DNA of 49,759 nucleotides, from NCBI GenBank assembly GCA_947095985.1, contig CAMUPZ010000002.1:1-49759 (forward strand), written 5' to 3'. Below are positions 39,379-48,307 of this stretch, one piece after another. Source of the stretch: an uncultured Candidatus Saccharibacteria bacterium (lineage in GTDB: Bacteria; Patescibacteriota; Saccharimonadia; Saccharimonadales; Saccharimonadaceae). The translations under genes and the position numbers were made by a program. A model generated the notes under the pieces. The model was not told the DNA's origin and did no database searches. It saw only the letters and a program-made list of their open reading frames with translations. Position 1 is the stretch's first letter, and every line of letters starts with the position of its first letter.

Positions 39379-42354
39379 TTAATACCTTGGCGGCAATTCA
39401 CGAACATTCATAGTGCTAATTGCACCGGTATTGCGGTAGTTGTTGTAGGACCAAAGATAAACATCGGCCCGCAAGTTAATAATTTCGGCTGGAGTTCCTG
39501 GGTGCATATTAGGGTCATTCTTCGCCGAGGAGGCATGCCTTCCTCCGTATGTTCGACGTAAGAATAAGTGGCCAGCCTTAATCGGACCGTTGATTCTCAG
39601 CTTCTTGCCACATAAAGCTTCGGACACATTACTTAACCAATTGGTCATATTAAATACAGCGCCACAAGTACTAACATATCCATCTTTCGGAGTAATTAGC
39701 CAAGCATTCACCTCACCAACTGAAGGGTCTATCACAATATTCTTCGCATAAATTACCAATTGTGGCAATGAACGAACATTTCCCGAGTCAGTATATAACA
39801 AATCTCCTGAAACCCTAACCGTACCAGTAGATTTTATAACGATACTCTTACCCGCATCCAATTTAGTGCCAACTAAGTTAATATTACCGGCAGTATATTC
39901 ACCCGTAGCTAAACTATTAATATTCACATTACCTGAGACGCTACCTTTTACACCACCAACAGACGGCAGAGTGAAGTTATCTGGAACTAAACTAGCGCCG
40001 CTAAAGTTACCAAACTTTGGCGTATTAGCAAAAGTCAATTTATTGTAATCTCGCATTGTTAAGTTGTCGCGGCCATTGAAAGATGATGACAAGCCAGCAC
40101 CCGAAGCAGAATCTGCCTTTCCTCCAGCAATAATTCCATATTCCGCCCAAGATCCATACATATTCTGATAGGCCCGATCCATCGTATAAGACACTGAAAT
40201 ATCTTCAATCAAGAGACCCATGTGCGACGGGCTAGACTTAATATATATATCAATAACATTACCATCGCTATAAAGAACTGTACCTTCTTTTATGTCAGCC
40301 ATAAGCGCCGAACCTTCATCATAACCAGAAAGCCCCCATCCAGAATATTGTGTACCCTCAGGTCTGGAGCCGTTTTCATTTCCTTTGACGTCCATTTCGT
40401 GGCCATTAATTTTCGCTCGAACAAAGTTGTCTGCTGAACCCGAGAACTTAAATTGCAATTTTTTAGCATTCTTCAGATCACCCAGTTTAACGTTTTTCAA
40501 CCTAAAGACATACGTATTTCCACAATTCAAGATAACAGTTCCTGTAGCGCCCAGACAACCGGAAGAAACACTTGGATCCGGCTTTGAAGCTGAATGTGTA
40601 TGACGACCAAAACTATTTATACTAATCCACTTGGCTTTAGACGAAGAACGCCAAACACCTCTACGGCAGTGAGGAGCGTATGTGATAATCCGTGTATCTC
40701 CAACCAAATCTTTATTTGGTATATCGGAGCAAGGAATCCAACCATCACTTATTCGATTTCCTGATCCAGGCTGATTCCACTGTGTTGTCACGACTGTCCT
40801 AGCTTGATATTCATTCGTCAAATTACTTGCATTATTATGACAATTTGGTAAATCGGCGATTACGTCTGAAGGTTTTTTAGTTGCGTCTGAAGACTTTTTA
40901 TAGGCCCGCTGATTACCATTACCTCCAAAAGAATCCTGCGAACAGATTAATGACCAGTGAGCATCAATCTCATCTCCTCCCTTATACTTATATTCACCAG
41001 GGCTAAAATTAACTGTACCACCAAGAATATTACCATTGTCATCCAAACCCGTAGCCCAAAGGCCCATTGACTGTATAGCTGACTTATCCAATATACTATG
41101 GCTATCTGCTTGAAGTATGGTGTTGGACGTCTTACTAGTAATCACCTCCTTGTCAGTTTTAACATCACCACCCCAAACCTGAACTTTTGGCTTATTTGAG
41201 GTCCTAATACATTTAATTGCGTATCTAAAATCTGTAGATGGTGCCGAGCCATTATAATTACTAACCATTGCCACATAACATAAGCTATCATTCGCATTTA
41301 GGTTTACGCCGCTCAAACTGTCAGTTGCGTTTGCGGCAATTGATGTCTGGCCGGTAGGAATCTGGTTCTTTCCGCCATTAGTAACAATTTCCTTACATGT
41401 TCCGTTATCAATATTAAGTTCTCTATGCTTTTCCTTAATCAATCGTACAATCGCACAGGACCAGTCATGAACAGTTCCACCTGGCAACGAAACAGCATTA
41501 ACGCCAGCCATGCTAGAGACTTCTGTTCCTCTAGCCACAAACCGAGCCAACGCATACGAAGACCCCTGAGACTTCTCTGTTCCCTTATTGTTCAGTCCGG
41601 CATTTATACCCTCAATACTGGTAACGTTTTTTGTATCAATATAATCAGAGCTAATGCCAACCGATGGCTCGATATCATAATAATACGGCACTTCAACACA
41701 AGCATAAGACGAATATGTCCAACCATCAGCTGATTGAGCACTCCGCTTGCTCCAATAAATTCGCTGACATATACGCTTGCCCACATCTTCTCTTTTAATA
41801 ACTCGCGTATACATGAATTTATTATTTCCAAGCTCGCCATGAAGATCTTCCAATCGAGACTTACCATTCAACGCCTCCATAGAAGTAGTGTGATAATCCA
41901 CTCCCTCTGGATTGTTCATTCGCTTCCAAGCATAGTCCTTCCAGTCTGTCATAACGTTAAACCATCGAGAATCTTCATTATGCCAAGCACCTCTGTTGCC
42001 TAGGCTAAAATCATTATCTATCGGTTGATTTGAAGTGATATCAAATACATCCTGCTGAACTCCAGTCACGACATTGTCAGTAGGCCCGCCGCTAACAAAA
42101 AGACTATGCCACCAGTCAACCGTATCTCCCGGCTTTACGTCTTTTAATCTACCTGGTGCAGCCACCCAACCAGATCCAAAGTTGTTGGTGTCTGACGGAT
42201 TAAAATGTTTTGTAGCCCAAGATTTACCGGTTATCGTCCAAGCTGGTGAACTTGGAATTGCGTATGTGTAGACAAAAAACGCCGTTACCGAAACAACTAA
42301 AGCTACTACTATTGCCAGCATGCCCACCCGAGGCAATGAGTATTTTCTTCTCAT
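39379..42354 (-). CDS. large T4P-associated surface protein, putative adhesin
   Basis: A 991-aa protein with a basic N terminus and one transmembrane helix (about 12-33), the remainder outside. No motif I recognise covers residues 40-600, which are rich in Trp, Tyr, Asn, Ser and Cys (disulfides likely). Residues about 640-740 look like a lectin or carbohydrate-binding jelly roll (FRLKNVKLGD, KINGHEMDV, SPSHMGLLIEDISVSY). Residues about 800-960 contain a beta-solenoid-like region (VSGNVNINSLATGEYTAGNINLVGT, LVIYAKNIVI, LRINGPIKAGHLFL) similar to PilX/PilY-associated domains. It heads the pilM operon strand and probably mediates host attachment. Its TATAAT box ends 7 nt before ATG (leaderless). 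Confidence 0.7.
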   Translation of the reverse strand: MRRKYSLPRVGMLAIVVALVVSVTAFFVYTYAIPSSPAWTITGKSWATKHFNPSDTNNFGSGWVAAPGRLKDVKPGDTVDWWHSLFVSGGPTDNVVTGVQQDVFDITSNQPIDNDFSLGNRGAWHNEDSRWFNVMTDWKDYAWKRMNNPEGVDYHTTSMEALNGKSRLEDLHGELGNNKFMYTRVIKREDVGKRICQRIYWSKRSAQSADGWTYSSYACVEVPYYYDIEPSVGISSDYIDTKNVTSIEGINAGLNNKGTEKSQGSSYALARFVARGTEVSSMAGVNAVSLPGGTVHDWSCAIVRLIKEKHRELNIDNGTCKEIVTNGGKNQIPTGQTSIAANATDSLSGVNLNANDSLCYVAMVSNYNGSAPSTDFRYAIKCIRTSNKPKVQVWGGDVKTDKEVITSKTSNTILQADSHSILDKSAIQSMGLWATGLDDNGNILGGTVNFSPGEYKYKGGDEIDAHWSLICSQDSFGGNGNQRAYKKSSDATKKPSDVIADLPNCHNNASNLTNEYQARTVVTTQWNQPGSGNRISDGWIPCSDIPNKDLVGDTRIITYAPHCRRGVWRSSSKAKWISINSFGRHTHSASKPDPSVSSGCLGATGTVILNCGNTYVFRLKNVKLGDLKNAKKLQFKFSGSADNFVRAKINGHEMDVKGNENGSRPEGTQYSGWGLSGYDEGSALMADIKEGTVLYSDGNVIDIYIKSSPSHMGLLIEDISVSYTMDRAYQNMYGSWAEYGIIAGGKADSASGAGLSSSFNGRDNLTMRDYNKLTFANTPKFGNFSGASLVPDNFTLPSVGGVKGSVSGNVNINSLATGEYTAGNINLVGTKLDAGKSIVIKSTGTVRVSGDLLYTDSGNVRSLPQLVIYAKNIVIDPSVGEVNAWLITPKDGYVSTCGAVFNMTNWLSNVSEALCGKKLRINGPIKAGHLFLRRTYGGRHASSAKNDPNMHPGTPAEIINLRADVYLWSYNNYRNTGAISTMNVRELPPRY

Positions 42355-42361
42355 GCTTATA

Positions 42362-42392
42362 ATTATATCAAAGATTGCGCAGATGATATAAT
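42362..42392. promoter_or_regulatory. back-to-back promoters of the surface-protein gene (-) and ychF (+)
   Basis: TATAAT on the minus strand at 42362-42367 and TATAAT on the plus strand at 42387-42392. Each -35 position, at 17-bp spacing, falls on the other promoter's -10 or beside it, so RNA polymerase probably cannot use both at once. The -10 boxes end 7 and 6 nt before their ATGs. Confidence 0.65.
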
Positions 42393-42398
42393 AAAGTT

Positions 42399-43478
42399 AT
42401 GAGTTTATCTATTGGAATCGTCGGCCTACCTAATGTCGGCAAATCGACACTTTTTAATGCTTTAACAAATAATGATATTTTGGCTGCTAATTATCCGTTT
42501 GCGACTATCGAGCCGAACACAGGAATTGTTCCTGTGCCAGACAGCCGCCTACAAGCCCTGGCAGATCTTTATCACGCCCAAAAAATCATCCCAGCTACCG
42601 TTACTTTCGTTGATATTGCCGGACTGGTTGCTGGCGCCTCCAAAGGCGAAGGTCTGGGCAATAAGTTTCTTCACAACATCAGAGAATGCAACGCCATTAT
42701 TCATGTTGTTCGTGCATTTGAAAATTCAAAGATTCTGCGCCATGATGAAGCGCCGATTGACCCTAAAAAAGATATCGATATTATCAATACCGAGCTAATC
42801 CTAGCCGACCTACAAACAATCGAGAAACGTCTGCCGCAGCTACAAAAAGAGGCTAAGGCTAATCCAGAAGCCCGCCAAAAAGTAGCCTATTTACAGTCAC
42901 TGGCAGATAATCTACAGTCAGGGACACCAATTTCTGCTCTGGCTGATGTGGACTTTGAAGCAATTGCTGACCTGCATCTACTCACCGCAAAGCCAGTTAT
43001 TTATGCTTTCAATGTTGATGAAGAAGGACTAAACAATTCCGCTCTGCAAGAAAAATTAAAAGAACTGGCCCACCCTGCAAAAACTGTCTTTGTCTGCGCA
43101 AAATTAGAAGAAGAATTAAAAGGTTTATCAGAAGGCGACGCCAAAGAGCTTCTGGAAAGTTATGGCGTTCAAGAAACTGGACTAGTCAAACTAATTCACG
43201 CCGCCTACGACACACTGGGGTTACAAAGCTACTTGACTGCCGGAGAAAAAGAAGTGCGCGCCTGGACAATCCATAAGGGCTGGACGGCGCCACAAGCCGC
43301 GGGCGTTATTCACTCGGATTTTGAACGCGGATTTATTGCCGCACAGATTGTTGATTTTGACGATTTAGTCACTGCAGGGTCTGAGGTTAAGGCTCGTGAA
43401 AACGGCAAAATTCGCACCGAAGGAAAAACGTACGTCATGCAACCAAATGATGTTGTTGAATTTAGGTTTAACGTTTAG
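42399..43478 (+). CDS. ychF: YchF/Ola1-type P-loop ATPase
   Basis: A 359-aa universal translation-associated Obg-family NTPase. The P-loop is GLPNVGKS (8-15), followed by NYPFATIEPNTGIVPVPD and DIAGLVAGASKGEGLGN (G2-G3). The usual NKxD is replaced by NVDE (about 203-206), the YchF variant that prefers ATP. A coiled-coil insert (about 125-185) and a C-terminal TGS domain (about 275-359, LQSYLTAGEKEVRAWTIHKGWTAPQAAGVIHSDFERGFI) complete it. There is no ribosome site; TATAAT ends 6 nt before ATG. The end overlaps the convergent tlyA by 11 nt. Confidence 0.96.
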   Translation: MSLSIGIVGLPNVGKSTLFNALTNNDILAANYPFATIEPNTGIVPVPDSRLQALADLYHAQKIIPATVTFVDIAGLVAGASKGEGLGNKFLHNIRECNAIIHVVRAFENSKILRHDEAPIDPKKDIDIINTELILADLQTIEKRLPQLQKEAKANPEARQKVAYLQSLADNLQSGTPISALADVDFEAIADLHLLTAKPVIYAFNVDEEGLNNSALQEKLKELAHPAKTVFVCAKLEEELKGLSEGDAKELLESYGVQETGLVKLIHAAYDTLGLQSYLTAGEKEVRAWTIHKGWTAPQAAGVIHSDFERGFIAAQIVDFDDLVTAGSEVKARENGKIRTEGKTYVMQPNDVVEFRFNV

Positions 43479-44190
43479 CTAATTGCAATTTATAAAATCG
43501 CTCAAGATTTCCCTTGCTGCCAGCAACTTCACTATCCTTTTTATCTAAAATCACAAAATACTTTTTTGCCCAATTTTCAAAATCAGTTAAGATCTGCCGT
43601 CGCACCTTATCGTTTTTAATAATGCCTTTATTAGTTTGATGTCGCCCTGCCTCAAATTGCGGCTTTACCATAGCAATAAGTATTGTGTTTTCATTCATTA
43701 GTTCGTTAGCTACATGTGGTAAAATTTCCCGTAGTGATATAAACGACACATCTCCTACAATCACGTCAATCACCTCATCTGTGTAAAAATCACGAATGTC
43801 GGTTTTTTCGTTGAGGATAATCTTTGGGTTCGTCCGCAAGCTTGGATGAAGTTGGTCAGTACCAACGTCAACGGCAAAAACTTTCTTAGCACCATGGCGC
43901 AACGAATAGTCGGTAAAACCACCGGTACTTGAGCCAATATCTAATACTGTTTTATCTTGAAAATTAAGCTTAAAATATTTGGCTACACTAGCCAGCTTTA
44001 AGCCAGCCCGCGACACATAAGTCTCCATCTTTTTTAGCGTTATCGTATCAGTATCAGATACCATTGCCCCTGATTTTTGAGCAATTTTTTTATTCAAATA
44101 AACGTAACCCAAGCGAATAAAATTATCCGCCTGAGAACGTGTTGACGCTAGTCCACGCTCGACCAGAACCTTATCTAATCGCTGTTTCAT
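43468..44190 (-). CDS. tlyA: TlyA-family rRNA 2'-O-methyltransferase
   Basis: A 240-aa protein with an N-terminal S4 RNA-binding domain (about 1-58, MKQRLDKVLVERGLASTRSQADNFIRLGYV) and an FtsJ/RrmJ-type methyltransferase fold with the SAM motif VLDIGSSTGGFTDY at 82-95. The KDKE-type catalytic residues are plausible: K in SRAGLKL, D in VGDVSF, K in VKPQFE, E later. TlyA methylates cytidines in 16S and/or 23S rRNA, affecting capreomycin sensitivity in actinobacteria. It lies 11 nt downstream of efp on the same strand. Confidence 0.93.
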   Translation of the reverse strand: MKQRLDKVLVERGLASTRSQADNFIRLGYVYLNKKIAQKSGAMVSDTDTITLKKMETYVSRAGLKLASVAKYFKLNFQDKTVLDIGSSTGGFTDYSLRHGAKKVFAVDVGTDQLHPSLRTNPKIILNEKTDIRDFYTDEVIDVIVGDVSFISLREILPHVANELMNENTILIAMVKPQFEAGRHQTNKGIIKNDKVRRQILTDFENWAKKYFVILDKKDSEVAGSKGNLERFYKLQLAKR

Positions 44191-44201
44191 TAAAAGAATT
44201 A

Positions 44202-44762
44202 CTACTTCTTTCGTTCGCGATACTCGCCCGTTGATGTATCGACACTAATAATATCACCCTGCTTAATAAACGCCGGAACCTTCACTACCAAACCAGTTTC
44301 TAGCGTTGCGTCTTTTAAGACAGACGAGGTTGTGTCACCCTTCACTACGTCTTCCGTATAAGTAACTTCCAAATATTTATTCTTTGGTAGCTCAACGTTG
44401 ATTACTCGCCCGTCAAAGAATTGCAGATTTAACTCGTCGCCTTCCTTCAAGTATTTGCTAGCATCATCAACAATTTCCGCCGCCAATTCAAACTGCTCAA
44501 AACTAACCGGATCCATAAAGTAGAATTTATCGCCATCGTTATATAAATATTGCGCAGTCTTATTGTTTACTTCCGCAGCCTCGATTCGCTCCTGCCCTTT
44601 AAATGTCTTCGGAATAACACTACCGTCAATTAAATTCTTTAGCTTCACGTTAACGATTGAACCACCACGGCCCATAACCTTCTGTCCATATTCCACAACC
44701 CGATACGGCTTACCGTCGATCTGGCAAACTACGCCTTTTTTCAAATCAGTTGGCTGATACAT
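44202..44762 (-). CDS. efp: translation elongation factor P with Arg at the tip
   Basis: EF-P relieves ribosome stalling at polyproline. The 186-aa protein has three beta-barrel domains of normal length. The loop that reaches the peptidyl-transferase centre reads VMGRGGS, with Arg32 where E. coli has the beta-lysylated Lys34. Domain II and III motifs (DGDKFYFMDPVSFEQFEL, GLVVKVPAFIKQGDIISVDTSTGEYRER) are intact. An AGGAA site precedes the ATG. The gene heads efp-tlyA. Whether Arg32 is modified, as by EarP rhamnosylation in some proteobacteria, cannot be told; no EarP gene is in the window. Confidence 0.95.
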   Translation of the reverse strand: MYQPTDLKKGVVCQIDGKPYRVVEYGQKVMGRGGSIVNVKLKNLIDGSVIPKTFKGQERIEAAEVNNKTAQYLYNDGDKFYFMDPVSFEQFELAAEIVDDASKYLKEGDELNLQFFDGRVINVELPKNKYLEVTYTEDVVKGDTTSSVLKDATLETGLVVKVPAFIKQGDIISVDTSTGEYRERKK

Positions 44763-44775
44763 ACATATTCCTTTC

Positions 44776-44821
44776 CAATAAAATATCTCGCCGCCAAATA
44801 TGTAGTAGCAACGAGATATCC
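44776..44821 (-). terminator. terminator of the rpsF-ssb-rpsR operon
   Basis: On the minus strand an 8-bp stem, ATATCTCG (44812-44819) with CGAGATAT (44783-44790), runs into a T-rich tract just after the rpsR stop. Confidence 0.75.
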
Positions 44822-44834
44822 TGTTTAAATATTG

Positions 44835-45032
44835 CTAGTTGCTAGCCACAAACGGCAATAGCGCCAAATGGCGAGCGCGCTTAATTGCCACTGCCAAACT
44901 TCTCTGCTGCTTTTCGCTTAAGCCAGTCTTGCTAATCGGCTCGATTTGACCATAAACATTGATGTAGCGCTGCAAAGTCTTTACGTCTTTGTAGTCAAAA
45001 ATAATCGGTGGATTTTTCTTCAATTGTGCCAT
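44835..45032 (-). CDS. rpsR: 30S ribosomal protein S18
   Basis: A 65-aa S18, slightly short but with the core motifs IFDYKDVKTLQRYINVYGQIEPISKTGLSEKQQRSLAVAIKRARHLALLPF, the last part being the family signature. It binds S6 in the 30S platform. Third gene of rpsF-ssb-rpsR, 13 nt after ssb, before a terminator. Confidence 0.97.
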   Translation of the reverse strand: MAQLKKNPPIIFDYKDVKTLQRYINVYGQIEPISKTGLSEKQQRSLAVAIKRARHLALLPFVASN

Positions 45033-45045
45033 TATTATCTCCTTA

Positions 45046-45468
45046 TTAGAATGGGATTTCGCTCAGGTCAATTGGCTTATCGTCAATTTCCGTCACAACT
45101 TCCTCTTTTTTAGTAGTTTTTGGCGCCGCAGAACCAGAATTGTCATTATTCGGACCGTCTAAGAATGTTACGTCTGAAGCAGTAACTTCAATTCGACTCT
45201 GTCTTTTGCCAGTTTCCTTATCTTCCCAACTATCTTGCCGCAGTCGCCCTTGGACTAGAACCCGACGGCCCTTACTCAAATATTGCATCACCAAATCACC
45301 AAGTTTATCCCAAGCAGTGATATTGAAAAAGTCCGCCTGATCATCTTGGGTTGGTCGATCAACCGCGATACTAAAACTGACCACGTTCTTTCCAGAAGCC
45401 GTTGTTCGCTGCTCTGGATCGCGTGTCAATCTACCCAGTAAAATTACTTGATTGATGCTTCGTGCCAT
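45046..45468 (-). CDS. ssb: single-stranded DNA-binding protein
   Basis: A 140-aa SSB: OB-fold from INQVILLGRLTRDPEQRTT to about residue 105 (VQGRLRQDSWEDKETGKRQSRIEVTASDVTFL), a short disordered linker and the acidic C-terminal tip DDKPIDLSEIPF, which recruits partner repair and replication proteins. It is the middle gene of the conserved rpsF-ssb-rpsR order. Confidence 0.97.
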   Translation of the reverse strand: MARSINQVILLGRLTRDPEQRTTASGKNVVSFSIAVDRPTQDDQADFFNITAWDKLGDLVMQYLSKGRRVLVQGRLRQDSWEDKETGKRQSRIEVTASDVTFLDGPNNDNSGSAAPKTTKKEEVVTEIDDKPIDLSEIPF

Positions 45469-45503
45469 ATTCTATCCCCTCTTTTACCTTGCGGCAGTTA
45501 GGC

Positions 45504-45857
45504 TTATTTATTTGATTCGCTTGAATCAGCTTCTTCGTTGCGTGCTTTTTGCTCGCTTAATGCCTGACGAGTTTTTTCATCAGTTTTTACCAATAGGTAG
45601 CGCAATACTTCGTCGGTAATGTTAAGCGTGTTAGAAATCTTCAATAAAGCTGGCGCTGGCAGTTTTACCTCAAAACAAACGTAAATTGCAAAGTCTTCAC
45701 GCTTGATGGTATAGGCCAATTTTTTCTTGCCCCAGTTATCTTCTTTAGTAATTTCACCGCCGTTATCGGTGATTAAACCACGTACCTTATCCAACGCTGA
45801 ATCTAGATTAGACTCTAAATCCGGGTGAATAAGAACGGTTAGTTCGTATTCGTTCAT
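45504..45857 (-). CDS. rpsF: 30S ribosomal protein S6
   Basis: A 117-aa S6 with the start at ATG 45857 (MNEYELTVLIHPDLE), preceded by GGAGG; a longer in-frame start is rejected. The family pattern GGEITKEDNWGKKKLAYTIKRE and LRYLLVKTDE is present, with a Glu/Ser-rich tail. First gene of rpsF-ssb-rpsR. Its leader contains a fold resembling the S6:S18 autoregulatory site. Confidence 0.97.
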   Translation of the reverse strand: MNEYELTVLIHPDLESNLDSALDKVRGLITDNGGEITKEDNWGKKKLAYTIKREDFAIYVCFEVKLPAPALLKISNTLNITDEVLRYLLVKTDEKTRQALSEQKARNEEADSSESNK

Positions 45858-45870
45858 GTTTCCTCCTCTG

Positions 45871-45922
45871 GAATCCATTTACGGATGCTTATGCTGTCTC
45901 ACATAAGCTTAGGTTAATATTC
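45871..45922 (-). promoter_or_regulatory. candidate S6:S18-binding leader of rpsF
   Basis: On the minus strand an outer helix (GAATATT at 45922-45916 with AATGGATTC at 45879-45871, 2-nt bulge) encloses an 8-nt-loop hairpin (GCTTATG/CATAAGC, 45908-45902 with 45893-45887). A CCG lies on the 3' side of the internal loop at 45884-45882. P1, P2 and a 3' CCG are the features of the known S6:S18 mRNA motif that shuts off the operon when the proteins are in excess. A TATAAT box lies upstream near 45930. Confidence 0.5.
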
Positions 45923-45987
45923 ACCCATTATTATAACACTAACCACCTCATATTACCAGATATACAGGTAAAACATTGATGACTAAA

Positions 45988-48201
45988 CTATTCTGCTAGT
46001 AGCTCTTCTAGCTCTTCCGGACTAGATATCAATACATCACGTGGTTTTGAGCCATTCTGCGGACCGATAATTCCCCGCTCTTCCATTTCTTCAATAATGC
46101 GCGCTGCTCGCTGATAGCCAATACCTAGTCTCGTTTGGAGCATACTCGTTGAGGCCTTTCGTCGCTCAACTACCACCCTCACAGCATCCTTGAATTTATC
46201 ATCACCACCTTCTGACAAATCCATCACTACACCGCCCTTACCGTTCAACTGTACTGGCTGAGCCACCACTTCATCGTTGTACTGTGGCGCCATCTGCATT
46301 CGCAAATGATCAGTAATTTTATTCACTTCATCATCAGTTACCCAGGCACCTTGTATGCGTTTCGGTTTACTCATACTTGGTGTATAGAACAACATATCAC
46401 CCTGACCCAGCAATTTTTCCGCGCCTGCTTGGTCTAAAATCGTCATACTGTCCACCTGGCTAGCTACCGTAAAGGAAATACGCGCCGGCACGTTTGCCTT
46501 AATCAAACCAGTAATCACATCGACGCTCGGGCGCTGCGTTGCCAGTACCAGATGGATACCAACCGCTCGAGCCTTCTGCGCCAAACGAACGATTAATGCC
46601 TCGACATCTTTCTTAGCAATCATCATCAAGTCCGCCATTTCGTCCACCACAATCACAATGTACGGCATCGAACCATCTTCATGTTCCTGCACATTACCGT
46701 TTTCATCAGCAATAGCAATCTTTTTCGCTCGTGATTGCAGCCTCTTATTGTAATCCTTAATATTACGAATCTTCTCTGTCGCTAATAATTTGTAGCGCCG
46801 CTCCATTTCATTAACCGCCCATTTCAAAGCTGAAATAGTCTTTTCTGGCTCAGTAATCACCGGGGTCAGTAAGTGTGGAATATCCTCATATGGCGCCATT
46901 TCCACCTGCTTCGGGTCAACTAAAATCAGCTTCATATCACTGGGACTATTGCGGTACAATAAGCTCGTCAGTAGCGTATTAATCATCACTGACTTACCGG
47001 AGCCAGTTTGCCCAGCAATTAGCAAGTGCGGCATCTTTCCCAGCTCACCAACCACGACTTGCCCAGAAATATCCTTACCAATTGTAAAACTGAGCGGATC
47101 GCGCGACGCCGTCCACTGCTTTGAAACTAATGTGCTATACAGCCGCACCTCAGCTGCCTTGCGGTTTGGCACCTCAATTCCCACCGCCTTCTGGCCAGGA
47201 ATTGGCGCTTCAATCCTCAGGCTTTGGGCCGCCAAATTAAGCGCAATATTCGTTTCCAGCGCGGTAATTCGCGTCAATTTCACACCACTTGGTGGCCTTA
47301 GGGTGTACTGAGTCACCTTTGGTCCAACGTTTATATCACCCATCGCTGCATCAATGTTAAATTCGGATAGTGTATCATGAATAATCTGAGCATTTTGTCT
47401 CGTATCGCCAGCATCTGCACCGCCTTCGTTCTTCTCTAATAAATCCAGGCTTGGGGCTTGCCAATTTGGATCACGTGTTGCCACCAGAGCCTGTTCTTCA
47501 GCGGCCTTTTCTGGCTTTTCAGCACGCTTTAATAAACCCTTCTTCTCCTTAGTGGTGTCAATAATCGGCACGCCAGCATTGAGCTTAATATCCCCCAAAC
47601 TCACCTTTTTATCTTCGTCTGTCGGCTGAGACTTTGCCGCCTGCTTCATGATAGAACGATTTTTATCGTCCTCTGAGCTATTACTTTTAATTGCTTGCCA
47701 CAATTTACTAAACACAGTAAATGGTGATGTTTGAGTGATAAATAAAACCGTAATAAATGCTAACACCAGGTAAAATATTGCAGCAATTGCCGAATCTACC
47801 ATTTTAAGTGTAGCTGTATTTAATATATCACCTACAAATCCACCGGCATCTGGTCGCAAAGACGTCTTTAATAGCCCAAATAATCCTGAAAACCAAACAA
47901 TCTCTAAAACTGCCGCAAACTTCACCACCGCAGGTAAGCGATTCTCTTCTGCCCGGAAAGTTTCTACCGCCAAATAAATTAATAGTATCGGTAATGTGTA
48001 AGCAGTGTAGCCGACTGTCTTTATGGTTGCCATATCAATCCACTGAAGAACTGGACCGCCAACACCAAACCACGAAACTACCAACAGCAACGACAAGAGA
48101 ATCAATAAGACCGCACCTACTTGCGACCAAAAACCCACCGGCAAACTATGTTGCGGTTTGGTAGGAGTAGACTTTTTCGTGCTCTTTCGCTTTTTTGCCA
48201 T
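45988..48201 (-). CDS. ftsK: DNA translocase FtsK/SpoIIIE
   Basis: A 737-aa septal DNA pump. The N-terminal membrane domain has four helices (about 25-160), followed by a short linker (about 165-255) and the alpha/beta motor with Walker A GQTGSGKS (397-404), LILVDPKQVEMAPYEDIPHLLTPV, Walker B YIVIVVDEMADLMM and VLATQRPSVDVITGLIKANVPARI. A C-terminal gamma winged helix (about 665-730, RKASTSMLQTRLGIGYQRAARIIEEMEERGIIGP) reads KOPS-type sequences and can activate Xer recombination. A TATAAT box lies 10 nt upstream of the ATG. The short linker is typical of Gram-positive SpoIIIE-like versions. Confidence 0.97.
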   Translation of the reverse strand: MAKKRKSTKKSTPTKPQHSLPVGFWSQVGAVLLILLSLLLVVSWFGVGGPVLQWIDMATIKTVGYTAYTLPILLIYLAVETFRAEENRLPAVVKFAAVLEIVWFSGLFGLLKTSLRPDAGGFVGDILNTATLKMVDSAIAAIFYLVLAFITVLFITQTSPFTVFSKLWQAIKSNSSEDDKNRSIMKQAAKSQPTDEDKKVSLGDIKLNAGVPIIDTTKEKKGLLKRAEKPEKAAEEQALVATRDPNWQAPSLDLLEKNEGGADAGDTRQNAQIIHDTLSEFNIDAAMGDINVGPKVTQYTLRPPSGVKLTRITALETNIALNLAAQSLRIEAPIPGQKAVGIEVPNRKAAEVRLYSTLVSKQWTASRDPLSFTIGKDISGQVVVGELGKMPHLLIAGQTGSGKSVMINTLLTSLLYRNSPSDMKLILVDPKQVEMAPYEDIPHLLTPVITEPEKTISALKWAVNEMERRYKLLATEKIRNIKDYNKRLQSRAKKIAIADENGNVQEHEDGSMPYIVIVVDEMADLMMIAKKDVEALIVRLAQKARAVGIHLVLATQRPSVDVITGLIKANVPARISFTVASQVDSMTILDQAGAEKLLGQGDMLFYTPSMSKPKRIQGAWVTDDEVNKITDHLRMQMAPQYNDEVVAQPVQLNGKGGVVMDLSEGGDDKFKDAVRVVVERRKASTSMLQTRLGIGYQRAARIIEEMEERGIIGPQNGSKPRDVLISSPEELEELLAE

Positions 48202-48307
48202 AATCGTTTTTATTATACACTGATTTTATACTTCTTAACAGATATAAACATCAATTTAATACATGTTGTATTATAGCATAGTTTATCAGTAAAATCAATC
48301 TGAGGAG

